64,000 bases of DNA from Dietzia aurantiaca. GTDB taxonomy: Bacteria > Actinomycetota > Actinomycetes > Mycobacteriales > Mycobacteriaceae. The notes under the pieces are model-generated. The model was not told where the DNA came from. It saw nothing but the letters and a program-made list of their open reading frames with translations, and did no database searches. Position 1 is the first letter of the stretch. The number at the start of each line of letters is the position of its first letter. The position numbers and the translations under genes were made by a program. This document shows, piece after piece, positions 9,029 to 18,175 of this stretch. Location: positions 106,833 to 170,832 of the forward strand of contig NZ_JAIFXZ010000004.1 in NCBI RefSeq assembly GCF_021033825.1. Reading direction: 5' to 3'.

Positions 9029-12000
9029 TCAGACCTCGCCCCAGAACACGTGCTCGACGGCCTTGCGACCGTGGCGGGTCACCCGCAGGTACTCGTTGAG
9101 GAACTCGGCGCCGTCCGAGGATCCCGTGCAGATCGAGGCCACGGCGGACAGGATCTTGCCCTGGCCCGGCAGCTGATCGACGGCCTTACCGCGCGCCAGC
9201 ACGAGCGCGTTGCGGGTGTGGCCGGCCATGAGCCACGACTGCACCAGCGCATCGCGCTCGCCCTCGCTGAGCAACTCCGCGGAGGCCGCGGCGTCGAGCG
9301 CCTCGAGGGTCGATGTCGTGTGCAGTCCTGGCACGCGCGCGGCGTGCTGCATGGTGAGCAGCTGGGCGCACCACTCGACGTCCGCGAGCCCGCCGCGGCC
9401 GAGCTTGGTGTGCGTGGCCGGGTCGGCGCCGCGCGGCAACCGCTCGGCGTCGATGCGGGCCTTCATGCGGCGGATCTCCTGCACCACCTTGGGCGGGACC
9501 CCGTCCTGCGGGTACCGGTGGTCGTCGATCATGTGGAGGAAATCCAGCCCCAGGTCGGGGTCACCGGCCACGAACGACGCGCGCAGCAGCGCCTGCAGCT
9601 CCCACGTCTCCGCCCAGGTGGAGTAGTAGGCGCCGTAGGAGGCCAGGGTCCGCACGAGGGGGCCGCTGCGCCCCTCGGGACGGAGGTCGGTGTCCAGATC
9701 GAGGGGAGGATCCGACGACGGCGACGACAGCAGCCTGCCCACGCGTTCGGCCACCTGGGTGGCCCACTTCAGGGCGTCCTCCTCGGCCACTGCATCGGCC
9801 GGGTCGCACACGATCATCACGTCCGCGTCCGAGCCGTAGGACAACTCGTTCCCGCCGAGGCGGCCGAGACCGATGTAGGCCAGCCGGGCCGGCTGTCCGC
9901 CGCTGCCGGGCAGCATGTCCCGGATCACCGCGGCGAGTGCTGCCTCGAGTACCGCCTTCCACACCGCGGTGAGGCGTCGGCCGACATCGGGCACGGAGAT
10001 CATCCGCAGCACGTCCGCCGCCCCGATGCGCGCCAGCTCGGCGCGGCGCAGGGAACGGGCGGCCCCGATGACCCGCTCCGGGGTGCGGTGGCGGGCAGCG
10101 GAGGCGGTGAGCGCCGAGGCGATGTCGGAGACCTTCGAAGCCACAAGCGCCGGCCCCTCCGCGCCGTCGGTGAGGTCGGGGATCACCTCGGGGTTGCGCA
10201 TGAGCAGCTCCGCCACGAACGGGGAGGTGCCCAGAACCTGGACCAGGCGGCGGGCGACGATGCTGTCGTCCCGCAGCGTGCGCAGGAACCAGGTGATGTC
10301 CTCGTTCTCCTCGCACAGTCGGCGGTAGGCCAGCAGACCAGCGTCGGGATCCGGGGTGTCGGCCAGCCATTCCATGAAGGTCGGCAGTAGCAGTGCCTGA
10401 ATGCGGCCGCGCCGGTTGTTCTGCCCGGCCAGCGCGCGCAGGTGCCCGAGGGCGTTGCGGGGCGCGCCGAAACCCAGCGCACCGAGCTGGCGCTCCATCG
10501 CCTGGGGGCTGAGCGAGAGCGCCTCGGCGTCGTACGAGGCGATCGAGTCAAGCAGCGGGCGGTAGAACAGCTTCGAGTGCAGGCGCCGCACCCGGCGGCG
10601 GACATCACGCAGGCGCTTGCGCAGCACCTGCGCCGCGTCACTGGGCCCGTCGGGCCGGATTCCCGAGGCGCGGGCGAGCCAGCGGTAACCCTCGTCGTCG
10701 CCGTCCTCGGGCAGCAGGTGGGTGCGCTTGTACCGCTCGAGCTGGAGCCGGTGCTCGAGGAGCCGGAGGAACTCATAGGCGGCAACGAGGTCGGAGCCGT
10801 CCTCGCGCGCGATGTATCCCCCGGCGCGCAGAGCGCCCAGCGCCTCGACGGTGCTGGTGACGCGCAGCTCCTCGTCGGTGCGCCCGTGCACCATCTGCAG
10901 CAGCTGGACCGCGAACTCCACGTCGCGCAGTCCGCCCCGGCCGAGCTTGAGCTCGCGGTCCCGCAGGGCCTCGGGCACGTTCTCCTCGACCCGACGACGC
11001 ATCGCCTGGACGTCGTGGACGAAGTCCTCCCGCTCGGCGGCGGTCCACACCATCGGATAGACGGTGTCGTGGTACTCGGTGGCCAGGGCGAGGTCGCCGG
11101 TCATCGGCCGGGCCTTGAGCAGCGCCTGGAACTCCCACGTCTTGGCCCAACGCCTGTAGTACCTGGCGTGCGAGTCCAGCGTGCGGACCAGTTCGCCGGC
11201 CTTGCCCTCCGGGCGCAGCGCGGCGTCGACCTCGAAGAAGGCCATCGAACCGATGCGCATCATCTCCCCCGCGACCCTCGTGGTCTTGGCATCGGCGGGC
11301 TCGGCCACGAAGATCACGTCGACGTCCGAGATGTAGTTGAGCTCGCGAGCTCCCCCCTTGCCCATCGCCACCACGGCCAGCCTCGTGGGCATCGGTGAAT
11401 CCGGGTACACGGTCGTCACGGCCACCGAGAGCGCGGCGGAGAGGGCGGCATCGGCGAGATCGGACAGCCGGGACCCGACCTCGCCGAACGGCAGGGCCGG
11501 CTCATGGTCCTCGACCGTCGAGGCGAGGTCGTGGGCCGCCAGCAACGCCACATGGTCGCGGTAGACGGACCGCAGCACGTTCACCGCGGCGCCACCGATG
11601 ATCCCGGCCCGGTACGTGCCGACGCTGCGCAGATCCCCGGACTGCGTCGGTTCAGGAGAGTCCCCGACCGGGGCCTCGGGGACGGCCTCGACCGCCGCGA
11701 GCAGGTCGGACAGAACGTCTTCGCGGGCGGGCAGCGGCGACCGCATCAGGGTCCACCGGGTCGGCTCGGCGACGATGTGGTCCCCCAGCTGGCTCGAAGA
11801 GCCCAGAAGTCCGAGCAACCGCGCCCGCACACGCGGATCGGAGCGCAGCGTCGAGTCGAGTGCTGCCACACCGCTGTCGACGGACAGAGTGGCGCCACTG
11901 CGTGAATGCGACTCGGCCGCCAACGACTCGCGGAGGCGGACCAGGGTCGCCAACGCCAGATCAGGGTCCGGGGCCCGTGACAGCGCCCGGAGGACGGGGA

Positions 12001-12112
12001 CCGCGTCGTCGTCGTTCCATCCCAGGTACTCGAGGCGCTCCGCCGCCCGGTCATCCAGGAGTCCCAACCGCCCGGGGCTGGGGGTCCGGGGGCGGGCGGA
12101 ATGCGGACTCAC
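9029..12112 (-). CDS. glnE: Bifunctional glutamine synthetase adenylyltransferase/deadenylylase
   Basis: Adenylylates glutamine synthetase (here GlnA1 Y406) when nitrogen is plentiful and removes the AMP on limitation. The 1027-residue protein contains two nucleotidyltransferase domains separated by helical regions. The N-terminal one has GGARELNYISDVDVIFV with GRGGLRDVEFAVQLLQ. The C-terminal one has GLGRLGGNELSYGSDADVMIV with GRGGLADVEWCAQLLT. Each has the paired Asp metal ligands (DVD and DAD). Start GTG 12112 has a GAGGTG box 6 nt upstream; a longer reading would run into glnA2. It starts 28 bp after the glnA2 stop, so glnA2-glnE form one leftward operon, as in mycobacteria. Confidence 0.96.
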   Translation of the reverse strand: MSPHSARPRTPSPGRLGLLDDRAAERLEYLGWNDDDAVPVLRALSRAPDPDLALATLVRLRESLAAESHSRSGATLSVDSGVAALDSTLRSDPRVRARLLGLLGSSSQLGDHIVAEPTRWTLMRSPLPAREDVLSDLLAAVEAVPEAPVGDSPEPTQSGDLRSVGTYRAGIIGGAAVNVLRSVYRDHVALLAAHDLASTVEDHEPALPFGEVGSRLSDLADAALSAALSVAVTTVYPDSPMPTRLAVVAMGKGGARELNYISDVDVIFVAEPADAKTTRVAGEMMRIGSMAFFEVDAALRPEGKAGELVRTLDSHARYYRRWAKTWEFQALLKARPMTGDLALATEYHDTVYPMVWTAAEREDFVHDVQAMRRRVEENVPEALRDRELKLGRGGLRDVEFAVQLLQMVHGRTDEELRVTSTVEALGALRAGGYIAREDGSDLVAAYEFLRLLEHRLQLERYKRTHLLPEDGDDEGYRWLARASGIRPDGPSDAAQVLRKRLRDVRRRVRRLHSKLFYRPLLDSIASYDAEALSLSPQAMERQLGALGFGAPRNALGHLRALAGQNNRRGRIQALLLPTFMEWLADTPDPDAGLLAYRRLCEENEDITWFLRTLRDDSIVARRLVQVLGTSPFVAELLMRNPEVIPDLTDGAEGPALVASKVSDIASALTASAARHRTPERVIGAARSLRRAELARIGAADVLRMISVPDVGRRLTAVWKAVLEAALAAVIRDMLPGSGGQPARLAYIGLGRLGGNELSYGSDADVMIVCDPADAVAEEDALKWATQVAERVGRLLSSPSSDPPLDLDTDLRPEGRSGPLVRTLASYGAYYSTWAETWELQALLRASFVAGDPDLGLDFLHMIDDHRYPQDGVPPKVVQEIRRMKARIDAERLPRGADPATHTKLGRGGLADVEWCAQLLTMQHAARVPGLHTTSTLEALDAAASAELLSEGERDALVQSWLMAGHTRNALVLARGKAVDQLPGQGKILSAVASICTGSSDGAEFLNEYLRVTRHGRKAVEHVFWGEV

Positions 12113-12140
12113 GCCGACACCTCGGTCGCCCGACCGCCGG

Positions 12141-13481
12141 TCACAGCGCGAGGTAGTTGCGGAGCTCGTACGGGGTGACGTCGCTGCGGTACTCGCGCCA
12201 CTCGCGACGCTTGTTGCGCAGGAAGAACTCGAAGACGTGCTCGCCGAGCGCCTCGGCGACGAGCTCCGACTCCTCCATCGCGTCCAGCGCCTGCTCGAGG
12301 CTGCCCGGCAGATCGGTGTAGCCCATCGCACGCCGCTCGCGGCGGCTCATGGTCCACACGTCGTCCTCGGACTCCGGCGGCAGCTCGTACCCCTCCTGCA
12401 CGCCCTTGATACCGGCGGCGAACATCACCGCGAACGCCAGGTACGGGTTGCAGGCCGAGTCCGGGCTGCGGACCTCGATCCGGCGCGAGGACGCCTTGTT
12501 GGGCGTGTACATAGGCACGCGCACCAGCGCCGACCGGTTCGCCCGACCCCACGTGGCCGCCGTGGGGGCCTCGCCGCCGCCGATGAGCCGCTTGTAGGAG
12601 TTGACCCACTGGTTGGTCACCGCCGAGAACTCCGGGGCGTGGCGCAGGATACCGGCGACGAACGACTTGGCCGTGGCCGACAACTGGTACTCGTCGTCCT
12701 GCTCGTGGAAGGCGTTCGCGTCGCCCTCGAACAGGCTCATGTGGGTGTGCATCGCCGAGCCCGGGTGGTCGCGCAACGGCTTGGGCATGAACGAGGCCCA
12801 CACGCCGTTGTTCATCGCGACCTCCTTCACGATGTACCGGAAGGTCATGATGTTGTCCGCCATGCTCAGCGCATCGGCGTAGCGCAGGTCGATCTCCTGC
12901 TGACCCGGCGCGCCCTCGTGGTGGGAGAACTCCACGGAGATGCCCATGGCCTCGAGCGCCTCGATCGCGTGGCGGCGGAAATGCGGCGCGGTGTCGTGGA
13001 CCGCCTGGTCGAAGTAGCCGCCGTTGTCGGTCGGCACCGGCTCCGCACCGTCGGTGTCCAGGCTGCGGAACAGGAAGAACTCGATCTCCGGGTGCACGTA
13101 ACAGGAGAAGCCGAGGTCGGCCGCCTTGTTGAGCTGGCGGCGGAGCACGTGGCGGGGGTCAGCCCAGCTCGGGCTGCCGTCCGGGTTGAAGATGTCGCAG
13201 AAGATGCGGGCCGAGTGCTGGCCGCCGTCGGCGTGGGCCCACGGCAGCACCTGGAACGTCGACGGGTCCGGCTTGGCGACGGTGTCCGCCTCGGAGACCC
13301 GCGAGAAGCCCTCGATGGCGGACCCGTCGAACCCGATGCCCTCCCCGAACGCGCCCTCCAGCTCGGCCGGGGCGACGGCCACGGACTTGAGAGTCCCCAG
13401 CACATCGGTGAACCAGAGCCGGACGAACCGGATATCGCGTTCCTCTAGGGTCCTGAGAACGTACTCCTGCTGGCGGTTCAT
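12141..13481 (-). CDS. glnA2: Glutamine synthetase type I (GSI-alpha, GlnA2-like)
   Basis: Second glutamine synthetase-family enzyme. It has 446 residues, the length of mycobacterial GlnA2. Family motifs include GIGFDGSAIEGFSRV, the active-site HPEIEFFLF, the ATP segment SFMPKPLRDHPGSAMHTH, the glutamate-binding ANRSALVRVP and the C-terminal RNYLAL. The DKxLY adenylylation motif of GlnA1 is absent (the equivalent region reads GYELPPESEDDVWTM), so GlnE, encoded just downstream, should not modify it. GlnA2-type enzymes are usually minor and some act on other amines; the substrate cannot be confirmed here. Start ATG 13481, with panB divergent. Confidence 0.94.
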   Translation of the reverse strand: MNRQQEYVLRTLEERDIRFVRLWFTDVLGTLKSVAVAPAELEGAFGEGIGFDGSAIEGFSRVSEADTVAKPDPSTFQVLPWAHADGGQHSARIFCDIFNPDGSPSWADPRHVLRRQLNKAADLGFSCYVHPEIEFFLFRSLDTDGAEPVPTDNGGYFDQAVHDTAPHFRRHAIEALEAMGISVEFSHHEGAPGQQEIDLRYADALSMADNIMTFRYIVKEVAMNNGVWASFMPKPLRDHPGSAMHTHMSLFEGDANAFHEQDDEYQLSATAKSFVAGILRHAPEFSAVTNQWVNSYKRLIGGGEAPTAATWGRANRSALVRVPMYTPNKASSRRIEVRSPDSACNPYLAFAVMFAAGIKGVQEGYELPPESEDDVWTMSRRERRAMGYTDLPGSLEQALDAMEESELVAEALGEHVFEFFLRNKRREWREYRSDVTPYELRNYLAL

Positions 13482-13699
13482 GCCGTCCAACCTAGTGCCT
13501 GCCGCATTACGTCCGTGTGACATCCCGCCCTGCGCCGCCGAGCCGTCGCCCACGACACGCGGCGCGCCGTGCCGGTCCGGGCCGTGGCAGACTCGTCCGC
13601 GACGCCGCGCGGCCCCGGCCGCGCACGTCACCGCCCCCTATCCGCCCGGGGACCGGCGTACGACCGGCCTCGAGGTCACCCAAGGAAGGCCATACCGCC

Positions 13700-14563
13700 A
13701 TGAGCGACAACCCCGACACCCCCGTCTACGGATCCGGCGCCGCGTCGGACACCGAGCAGCAGGGTCTGACCCGGGTCACCCGCATCCACCACCTCGCCGA
13801 GCTCAAGGCCGCCGGCGAGCCCTGGCCGATGCTCACCGCGTACGACTTCGTCTCGGCCCGTCTCTTCCAGGAGGCCGGGATCCCGGTCCTGCTGGTCGGC
13901 GACTCCGCCGCCAATGTCGTCTACGGCTACGACACCACCGTCCCCGTCACCGAGGACGAGATGATCCCGCTGGTGCGGGCCGTGACCCGCGGCGCCCCCA
14001 GGGCGCTGGTCGTGGCCGACCTGGTCTTCGGCTCCTACGAGGGCTCACCCGAAATGGCGGTCGCCGCCGCCACGCGCATGATGAAGGAGGGCGGTGCGCA
14101 GGCGGTCAAGCTCGAGGGCGGCGTGCGCATGGCCCCGCAGATCCGGGCGATCGTCGACGCCGGTATCCCCGTGATGGCCCACATCGGCTTCACGCCGCAG
14201 TCCGTCAACGGGCTCGGCGGCTTCCGCGTCCAGGGCCGGGGTGACGCCGCCGACGAGCTCCGGGCCGACGCACGCGCGGTTCAGGAGGCCGGGGCGTTCT
14301 CCGTGGTGATGGAGATGGTGCCGGCCGACATCGCCAAGGAGGTCTCCGATGAGCTGGAGATCGCCACCGTCGGCATCGGTGCCGGCAACGGGTGCGACGC
14401 CCAGGTGCTGGTCTGGCAGGACATGGCCGGTCACGGGACCGGGCGCACCGCGAAGTTCGTCAAGCAGTACGCACAGCTGGCGGACAGCCTGCGCGACGCC
14501 GCCCGCGAGTACGGCACCGAGGTGCGCTCGCGCGCGTTCCCCGGCCCGGAGCACTCCTTCTGA
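13700..14563 (+). CDS. panB: 3-methyl-2-oxobutanoate hydroxymethyltransferase PanB
   Basis: First committed step of pantothenate (CoA) synthesis: transfers a hydroxymethyl group from methylene-tetrahydrofolate to ketoisovalerate to give ketopantoate. 287 residues. Visible motifs are [18 protein letters not shown], the metal-binding [44 protein letters not shown], the [18 protein letters not shown] loop and the [19 protein letters not shown] segment. ATG 13700 follows an AAGGAAGG box. An Ala/Asp leader of about 20 residues precedes the conserved core. The stop overlaps the ATG of the next gene (TGATG), so the two are translationally coupled. Confidence 0.95.
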   Translation: MSDNPDTPVYGSGAASDTEQQGLTRVTRIHHLAELKAAGEPWPMLTAYDFVSARLFQEAGIPVLLVGDSAANVVYGYDTTVPVTEDEMIPLVRAVTRGAPRALVVADLVFGSYEGSPEMAVAAATRMMKEGGAQAVKLEGGVRMAPQIRAIVDAGIPVMAHIGFTPQSVNGLGGFRVQGRGDAADELRADARAVQEAGAFSVVMEMVPADIAKEVSDELEIATVGIGAGNGCDAQVLVWQDMAGHGTGRTAKFVKQYAQLADSLRDAAREYGTEVRSRAFPGPEHSF

Positions 14564-15591
14564 TGACGGCCGACGGGGCCGCCACGCGCGACGGGGGAAC
14601 CCTGCGCCGCGCGCCGTATCCGGAGATCGAACCCCACGAGTCCGGGACGCTCGAGGTGGGCGACGGACAGCGGCTGTACTGGGAGTGCTCCGGCACCCCG
14701 GACGGCACGCCGGTGGTGTTCGTTCACGGCGGTCCCGGCGGCGGCACCACCCCCGCCCACCGGCGGATGTTCGACCCGTCCGTCTACCGGATCATCCTCG
14801 TGGACCAGCGTGGCTGCGGCCGCAGCACCCCGCATGTCGCCGACGGCGCCGACCTCGCGGTCAACACGACCTGGCACCTGGTGGGCGACCTCGAGCGCCT
14901 CCGCGAGCATCTCGGGGTCGGGCAGTGGATGCTCTTCGGCGGGTCGTGGGGGTCGACGCTCGCGCTGGCCTACGCCCAGGAGCACCCCGACAGGGTCCGC
15001 GGTCTGGTGCTGCGCGGGATCTTCCTGTGCCGACCGTCGGAGATCGACTGGTTCTACCGTGGCGGTGCGGCGCACCTGTTCCCTGACGTGTGGGAGGGCT
15101 ACCTGGCGCCTCTGATCGCCGCCGATGGCGTCGACGCCGTCCACCGGCCCGGGTACGACCACGTGGCGGCCTACCACCGGCTCATGCACTGCGGCGACCC
15201 CGCGACCGAGCTCGAGGCGGCCCGCGCGTGGACCACGTGGGAGACATCCACGTCGGCGCTGCTGCCCCGCACCCCTGCCGGCGACGGCGTCGGGACCGGT
15301 GATCAGGATCGGTTCGCCCTGGCGTTCGCCCGGATCGAGAACCACTACTTCGTCCATGACGCCTTCCTCGACGGCGCCGCGATCCTGGACCGGATGGACC
15401 GGATCGCCCACCTGCCGGCGGTGATCGTGCACGGCCGCTACGACGTGGTGTGCCCGGTCGCGAACGCGTGGGAACTACACGCGGCCTGGCCGGGCTCCGA
15501 GCTGCACATCGTGCCCGACGCCGGACACGCCATGGCCGAGCCCGGCATCACGCATCAGCTGCTCGAGGCCACGGACGCCTTCCGCCCCTGA
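14563..15591 (+). CDS. pip: Prolyl aminopeptidase (proline iminopeptidase), alpha/beta hydrolase
   Basis: Cytosolic serine peptidase releasing N-terminal proline from peptides. 342 residues, normal for the monomeric family. It has the oxyanion-hole motif VFVHGGPGGGTTP (about residues 48-60), the DQRGCGRSTPH stretch, the nucleophile elbow FGGSWGSTLALAYA, and late Asp and His residues (HGRYDVVCPV and DAGHAMAEP) completing the triad. A lid with the ENHYF motif typical of proline iminopeptidases lies between. It begins one base inside the panB stop. There is no obvious metabolic link to panB beyond co-transcription. Confidence 0.92.
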   Translation: MTADGAATRDGGTLRRAPYPEIEPHESGTLEVGDGQRLYWECSGTPDGTPVVFVHGGPGGGTTPAHRRMFDPSVYRIILVDQRGCGRSTPHVADGADLAVNTTWHLVGDLERLREHLGVGQWMLFGGSWGSTLALAYAQEHPDRVRGLVLRGIFLCRPSEIDWFYRGGAAHLFPDVWEGYLAPLIAADGVDAVHRPGYDHVAAYHRLMHCGDPATELEAARAWTTWETSTSALLPRTPAGDGVGTGDQDRFALAFARIENHYFVHDAFLDGAAILDRMDRIAHLPAVIVHGRYDVVCPVANAWELHAAWPGSELHIVPDAGHAMAEPGITHQLLEATDAFRP

Positions 15592-15612
15592 ACCCGGCGG
15601 GCCGGTCAGCCG

Positions 15613-16500
15613 TCAGAGCACACCGAACCGGCGGGACATGGCCACCGTGCCCCGCTGGTACGCGGACGGGAACAACCGGACCAGGGCGTCGATGAGGTGC
15701 GCGTCCGGACCCACGAGGATCCGGGCCCGCCGCCGCTCGACGCCGTCGAGGATCACCCTCGCGGCCGTCGAGGCCTCGGTGCGGGCGAACTTCTCGTCGA
15801 AGATCGAGGCGAAGCCCGCGCTGTCGAGCCCCTCGGCGGCGCCGGCGTTGCGGGCCACCGCGGTCTTGATCCCGCCGGGATGGACGCAGCTGACGTCGAC
15901 GGGATGCCCGTCGGCGAGCATCTCCATCCGCAATGACTCCGTGAACTGCTGTACTGCCGCCTTGGCGGCGTTGTAGGCGTTCTGGGTGGGCACGGACAGG
16001 ATCGCGAAGATGCTGGAGACGTTGGCCAGGTGACCGTCGCCGGAGGCGACGAGGTGGGGCAGGAACTCCTTTGTGCCGTGGACGACGCCCCAGTAGTCCA
16101 CGTCCATGACGCGGGCGATGTCCTTGTACCCGGATTGGCTGACCCGCCCGGTGAACGCGATGCCGGCGTTGTTGATCACCAGGTTCACCACACCGAAATG
16201 CTCGACGACCTGCCCCGCGTACTCGGCGACCATGGCCTGCTCGGTCACGTCGAGGCGCTGGGAGTGCACGTCGGTGGCACCGTCGGTGCGGACCATCGCG
16301 ACGGTCTCTGCCAGGCCGTCGACGTCGATGTCGCTCAGCGCCAACCGCGCGCCGCGGCGGGCGGCCTCGCGTGCGAGCTCGCGGCCGATCCCTGATCCGG
16401 CCCCGGTGACGACGACGACCTTGCCGTCCATCCGCCAGCGGGATCGGCGGCCAGTCAGCCCGCCTATCGTCTCGGTCATCCTGGCGATCATGCCGCTCAT
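15613..16500 (-). CDS. SDR-family short-chain dehydrogenase/reductase
   Basis: NAD(P)-dependent oxidoreductase with a Rossmann fold. The cofactor motif TGAGSGIG (about residues 32-39) follows a 25-residue basic leader. NNAG, the catalytic Ser in VSSIF and the YNAAK active-site pair are all present, then the HPGGIKT loop. 295 residues. The start ATG 16500 overlaps the stop of the upstream monooxygenase gene (ATGA). Such SDR/monooxygenase pairs often act in ketone, alcohol or steroid breakdown, for example oxidising an alcohol to the ketone that the monooxygenase then attacks. The substrate is unknown. Confidence 0.88.
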   Translation of the reverse strand: MSGMIARMTETIGGLTGRRSRWRMDGKVVVVTGAGSGIGRELAREAARRGARLALSDIDVDGLAETVAMVRTDGATDVHSQRLDVTEQAMVAEYAGQVVEHFGVVNLVINNAGIAFTGRVSQSGYKDIARVMDVDYWGVVHGTKEFLPHLVASGDGHLANVSSIFAILSVPTQNAYNAAKAAVQQFTESLRMEMLADGHPVDVSCVHPGGIKTAVARNAGAAEGLDSAGFASIFDEKFARTEASTAARVILDGVERRRARILVGPDAHLIDALVRLFPSAYQRGTVAMSRRFGVL

Positions 16501-18002
16501 GCCCGGGCCTCCTGTCGGGTGTGCTGCGCCGCCGCGCCGGCAGGAGTGCGGCGGTACGCGCTGAGATCGAACTCGCGCGTCTCATTACGGAAGGAGAAGG
16601 TGAAATCGGGCCACACGGCGGGGGCGTTGCCCTTGTCGTCGAGGTACCAGCTCCGACAGCCGGTCGTCCACACGGTGTCGCCCGTCGAGGTCCGGAGTTC
16701 GCTGTTGTAGGCGTCCTGGACCACCTCGCGGACGTCGACGGTCTGCAGGTTCCGCTCCCGCATCGTGCGCAGCGCGTCCGCGAGGTAGTTCAGCTGGGAC
16801 TCGATCATGTAGATCATCGACGAGTGCCCCAGGCCCGTCGCCGGGCCCACCAGGACGAACAGGTTGGGATAGCCGGACACTGTCGTGCCCTTGTACGCCT
16901 CCATCCCGTCTGCGGCCCACTTGTCGGCGAGAGTCCGGCCATCGGTGCCACGGACCCGTTCGAAGAACGGCGAGTCGGTGACGTGGAAGCCGGTGGCCAC
17001 CACCAGCACGTCCGCGGGGTGCTCGACACCGTCGGCGGTGGTGATGCCGCTGCTGGTCACCCGCGTGATGGGCGAGGTCACCAGATCGACGTTGTCTCTG
17101 GTGAGCGTCGGGTACCAGGTGTTGGACAGCAGGATCCGCTTGCAGCCGATCTCGAAGCGCGGCGTGACCTTCTCGCGCAGGCTCCGGTCCCGCACCTGCA
17201 TCGCGAGGTGCGCACGTCCGATCGCCCGGATCGGCGCCAGCGCCGCGCGGCTGCGGGTCAGGCCGACGACCTGGAACTCGCGGCTGACGTACTGCAGGGT
17301 CCGCATGACGCGCTGCAGGCCGGGGATCCTCCGGTACGCCTTCCTCTCGATCTGCGGATACGTCCGGTCCATCCGCGGCAGGACCCACGGCGCGGTGCGC
17401 TGATAGACGTCCAGATGCGACACGGTGGGGGCGATGGACGGCACCACCTGGATCGCCGAGGCCCCGGTACCGATGACCGCGACCCGCTTACCCGCCAGCG
17501 GCACCGAGTGGTCCCAGCGGGCGGTGTGGAAGACCTGTCCGGCGAAATCGCCGATGCCCTCGATCTCCGGCCGCTTGGGCTCGCACAGTGCGCCGACCCC
17601 CAGCACCACCACGCGGGCGTCGTAGGTGCCCTCGCTGGATTCGACGGTCCACCGGCCGCGGGCCTCGTCGAAGTCGACGGCGGTCACCTCCACGCCGAAG
17701 TGGATCTTGTCGCGGACACCGGCCTCGTGGGTGACCCGACGGATGTAGTCGTATATCTCCCCCTGTGGCGAGAACGCCCGCGACCAGTCCGGATTGAGGG
17801 CGAAGGAGTACGAGTACAGGTGCGACGGGACATCACATGCCGCACCGGGATAACTGTTGTCGCGCCACGTGCCGCCGACGTCCGTTCCCCGTTCGAGGAC
17901 GACGAGATCGTCGAATCCGTCCTGCGTGAGCCGGATGGCTGCGCCGAGCCCTGAGAACCCGGCGCCCACCACGAGCACATCGACGGTCCTGACCTGTTCC
18001 AC
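16497..18002 (-). CDS. Flavin-dependent Baeyer-Villiger-type monooxygenase
   Basis: Uses FAD and NADPH to insert oxygen next to a carbonyl. The 501-residue protein has the FAD site VLVVGAGFSGLGAAI (about residues 7-21) and the Baeyer-Villiger fingerprint FAGQVFHTARWD, with every fixed position matched. A second Rossmann motif VIGTGASAIQ and the later VVATGFHVTDSPFF region are also present. GTG 18002 is preferred because a GGGGGG run lies 4 nt upstream; ATG 18023 lacks a Shine-Dalgarno. It is the first gene of a two-gene operon with the SDR at 15613-16500. A palindromic operator candidate lies about 100 bp upstream. Substrate unknown. Confidence 0.88.
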   Translation of the reverse strand: MEQVRTVDVLVVGAGFSGLGAAIRLTQDGFDDLVVLERGTDVGGTWRDNSYPGAACDVPSHLYSYSFALNPDWSRAFSPQGEIYDYIRRVTHEAGVRDKIHFGVEVTAVDFDEARGRWTVESSEGTYDARVVVLGVGALCEPKRPEIEGIGDFAGQVFHTARWDHSVPLAGKRVAVIGTGASAIQVVPSIAPTVSHLDVYQRTAPWVLPRMDRTYPQIERKAYRRIPGLQRVMRTLQYVSREFQVVGLTRSRAALAPIRAIGRAHLAMQVRDRSLREKVTPRFEIGCKRILLSNTWYPTLTRDNVDLVTSPITRVTSSGITTADGVEHPADVLVVATGFHVTDSPFFERVRGTDGRTLADKWAADGMEAYKGTTVSGYPNLFVLVGPATGLGHSSMIYMIESQLNYLADALRTMRERNLQTVDVREVVQDAYNSELRTSTGDTVWTTGCRSWYLDDKGNAPAVWPDFTFSFRNETREFDLSAYRRTPAGAAAQHTRQEARA

Positions 18003-18103
18003 TTGACCCCCCAGAGACGACATCAGACTGCAGACCCCGGCCGACCGCCTGCACACTGTTCAGCATGTGACCAGTGCCACGCGAGCCCGGGGCCACGTCA
18101 GAC

Positions 18104-18119
18104 CTTACTCCCAAGTAAG
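18104..18119. promoter_or_regulatory. Palindromic operator candidate between monooxygenase and CYTH/CHAD genes
   Basis: CTTACT-CCCA-AGTAAG is a perfect 6+6 bp palindrome in the 173-bp divergent region. Size and AT-rich arms resemble TetR-family operators, which often control monooxygenase/SDR operons. No regulator gene is adjacent. Confidence 0.5.
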
Positions 18120-18175
18120 TCCGTGCAGGGGTGAAGGGACCTGCGGCGTTAACCCGGTGCTGGTACAACCAGATC

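Noticed and set aside
12113-12331. Upstream extension of glnE into glnA2
   Set aside because: The residues are low-complexity Ser/Arg and overlap the glnA2 coding sequence; GTG 12112 has a ribosome-binding site and starts the conserved protein.
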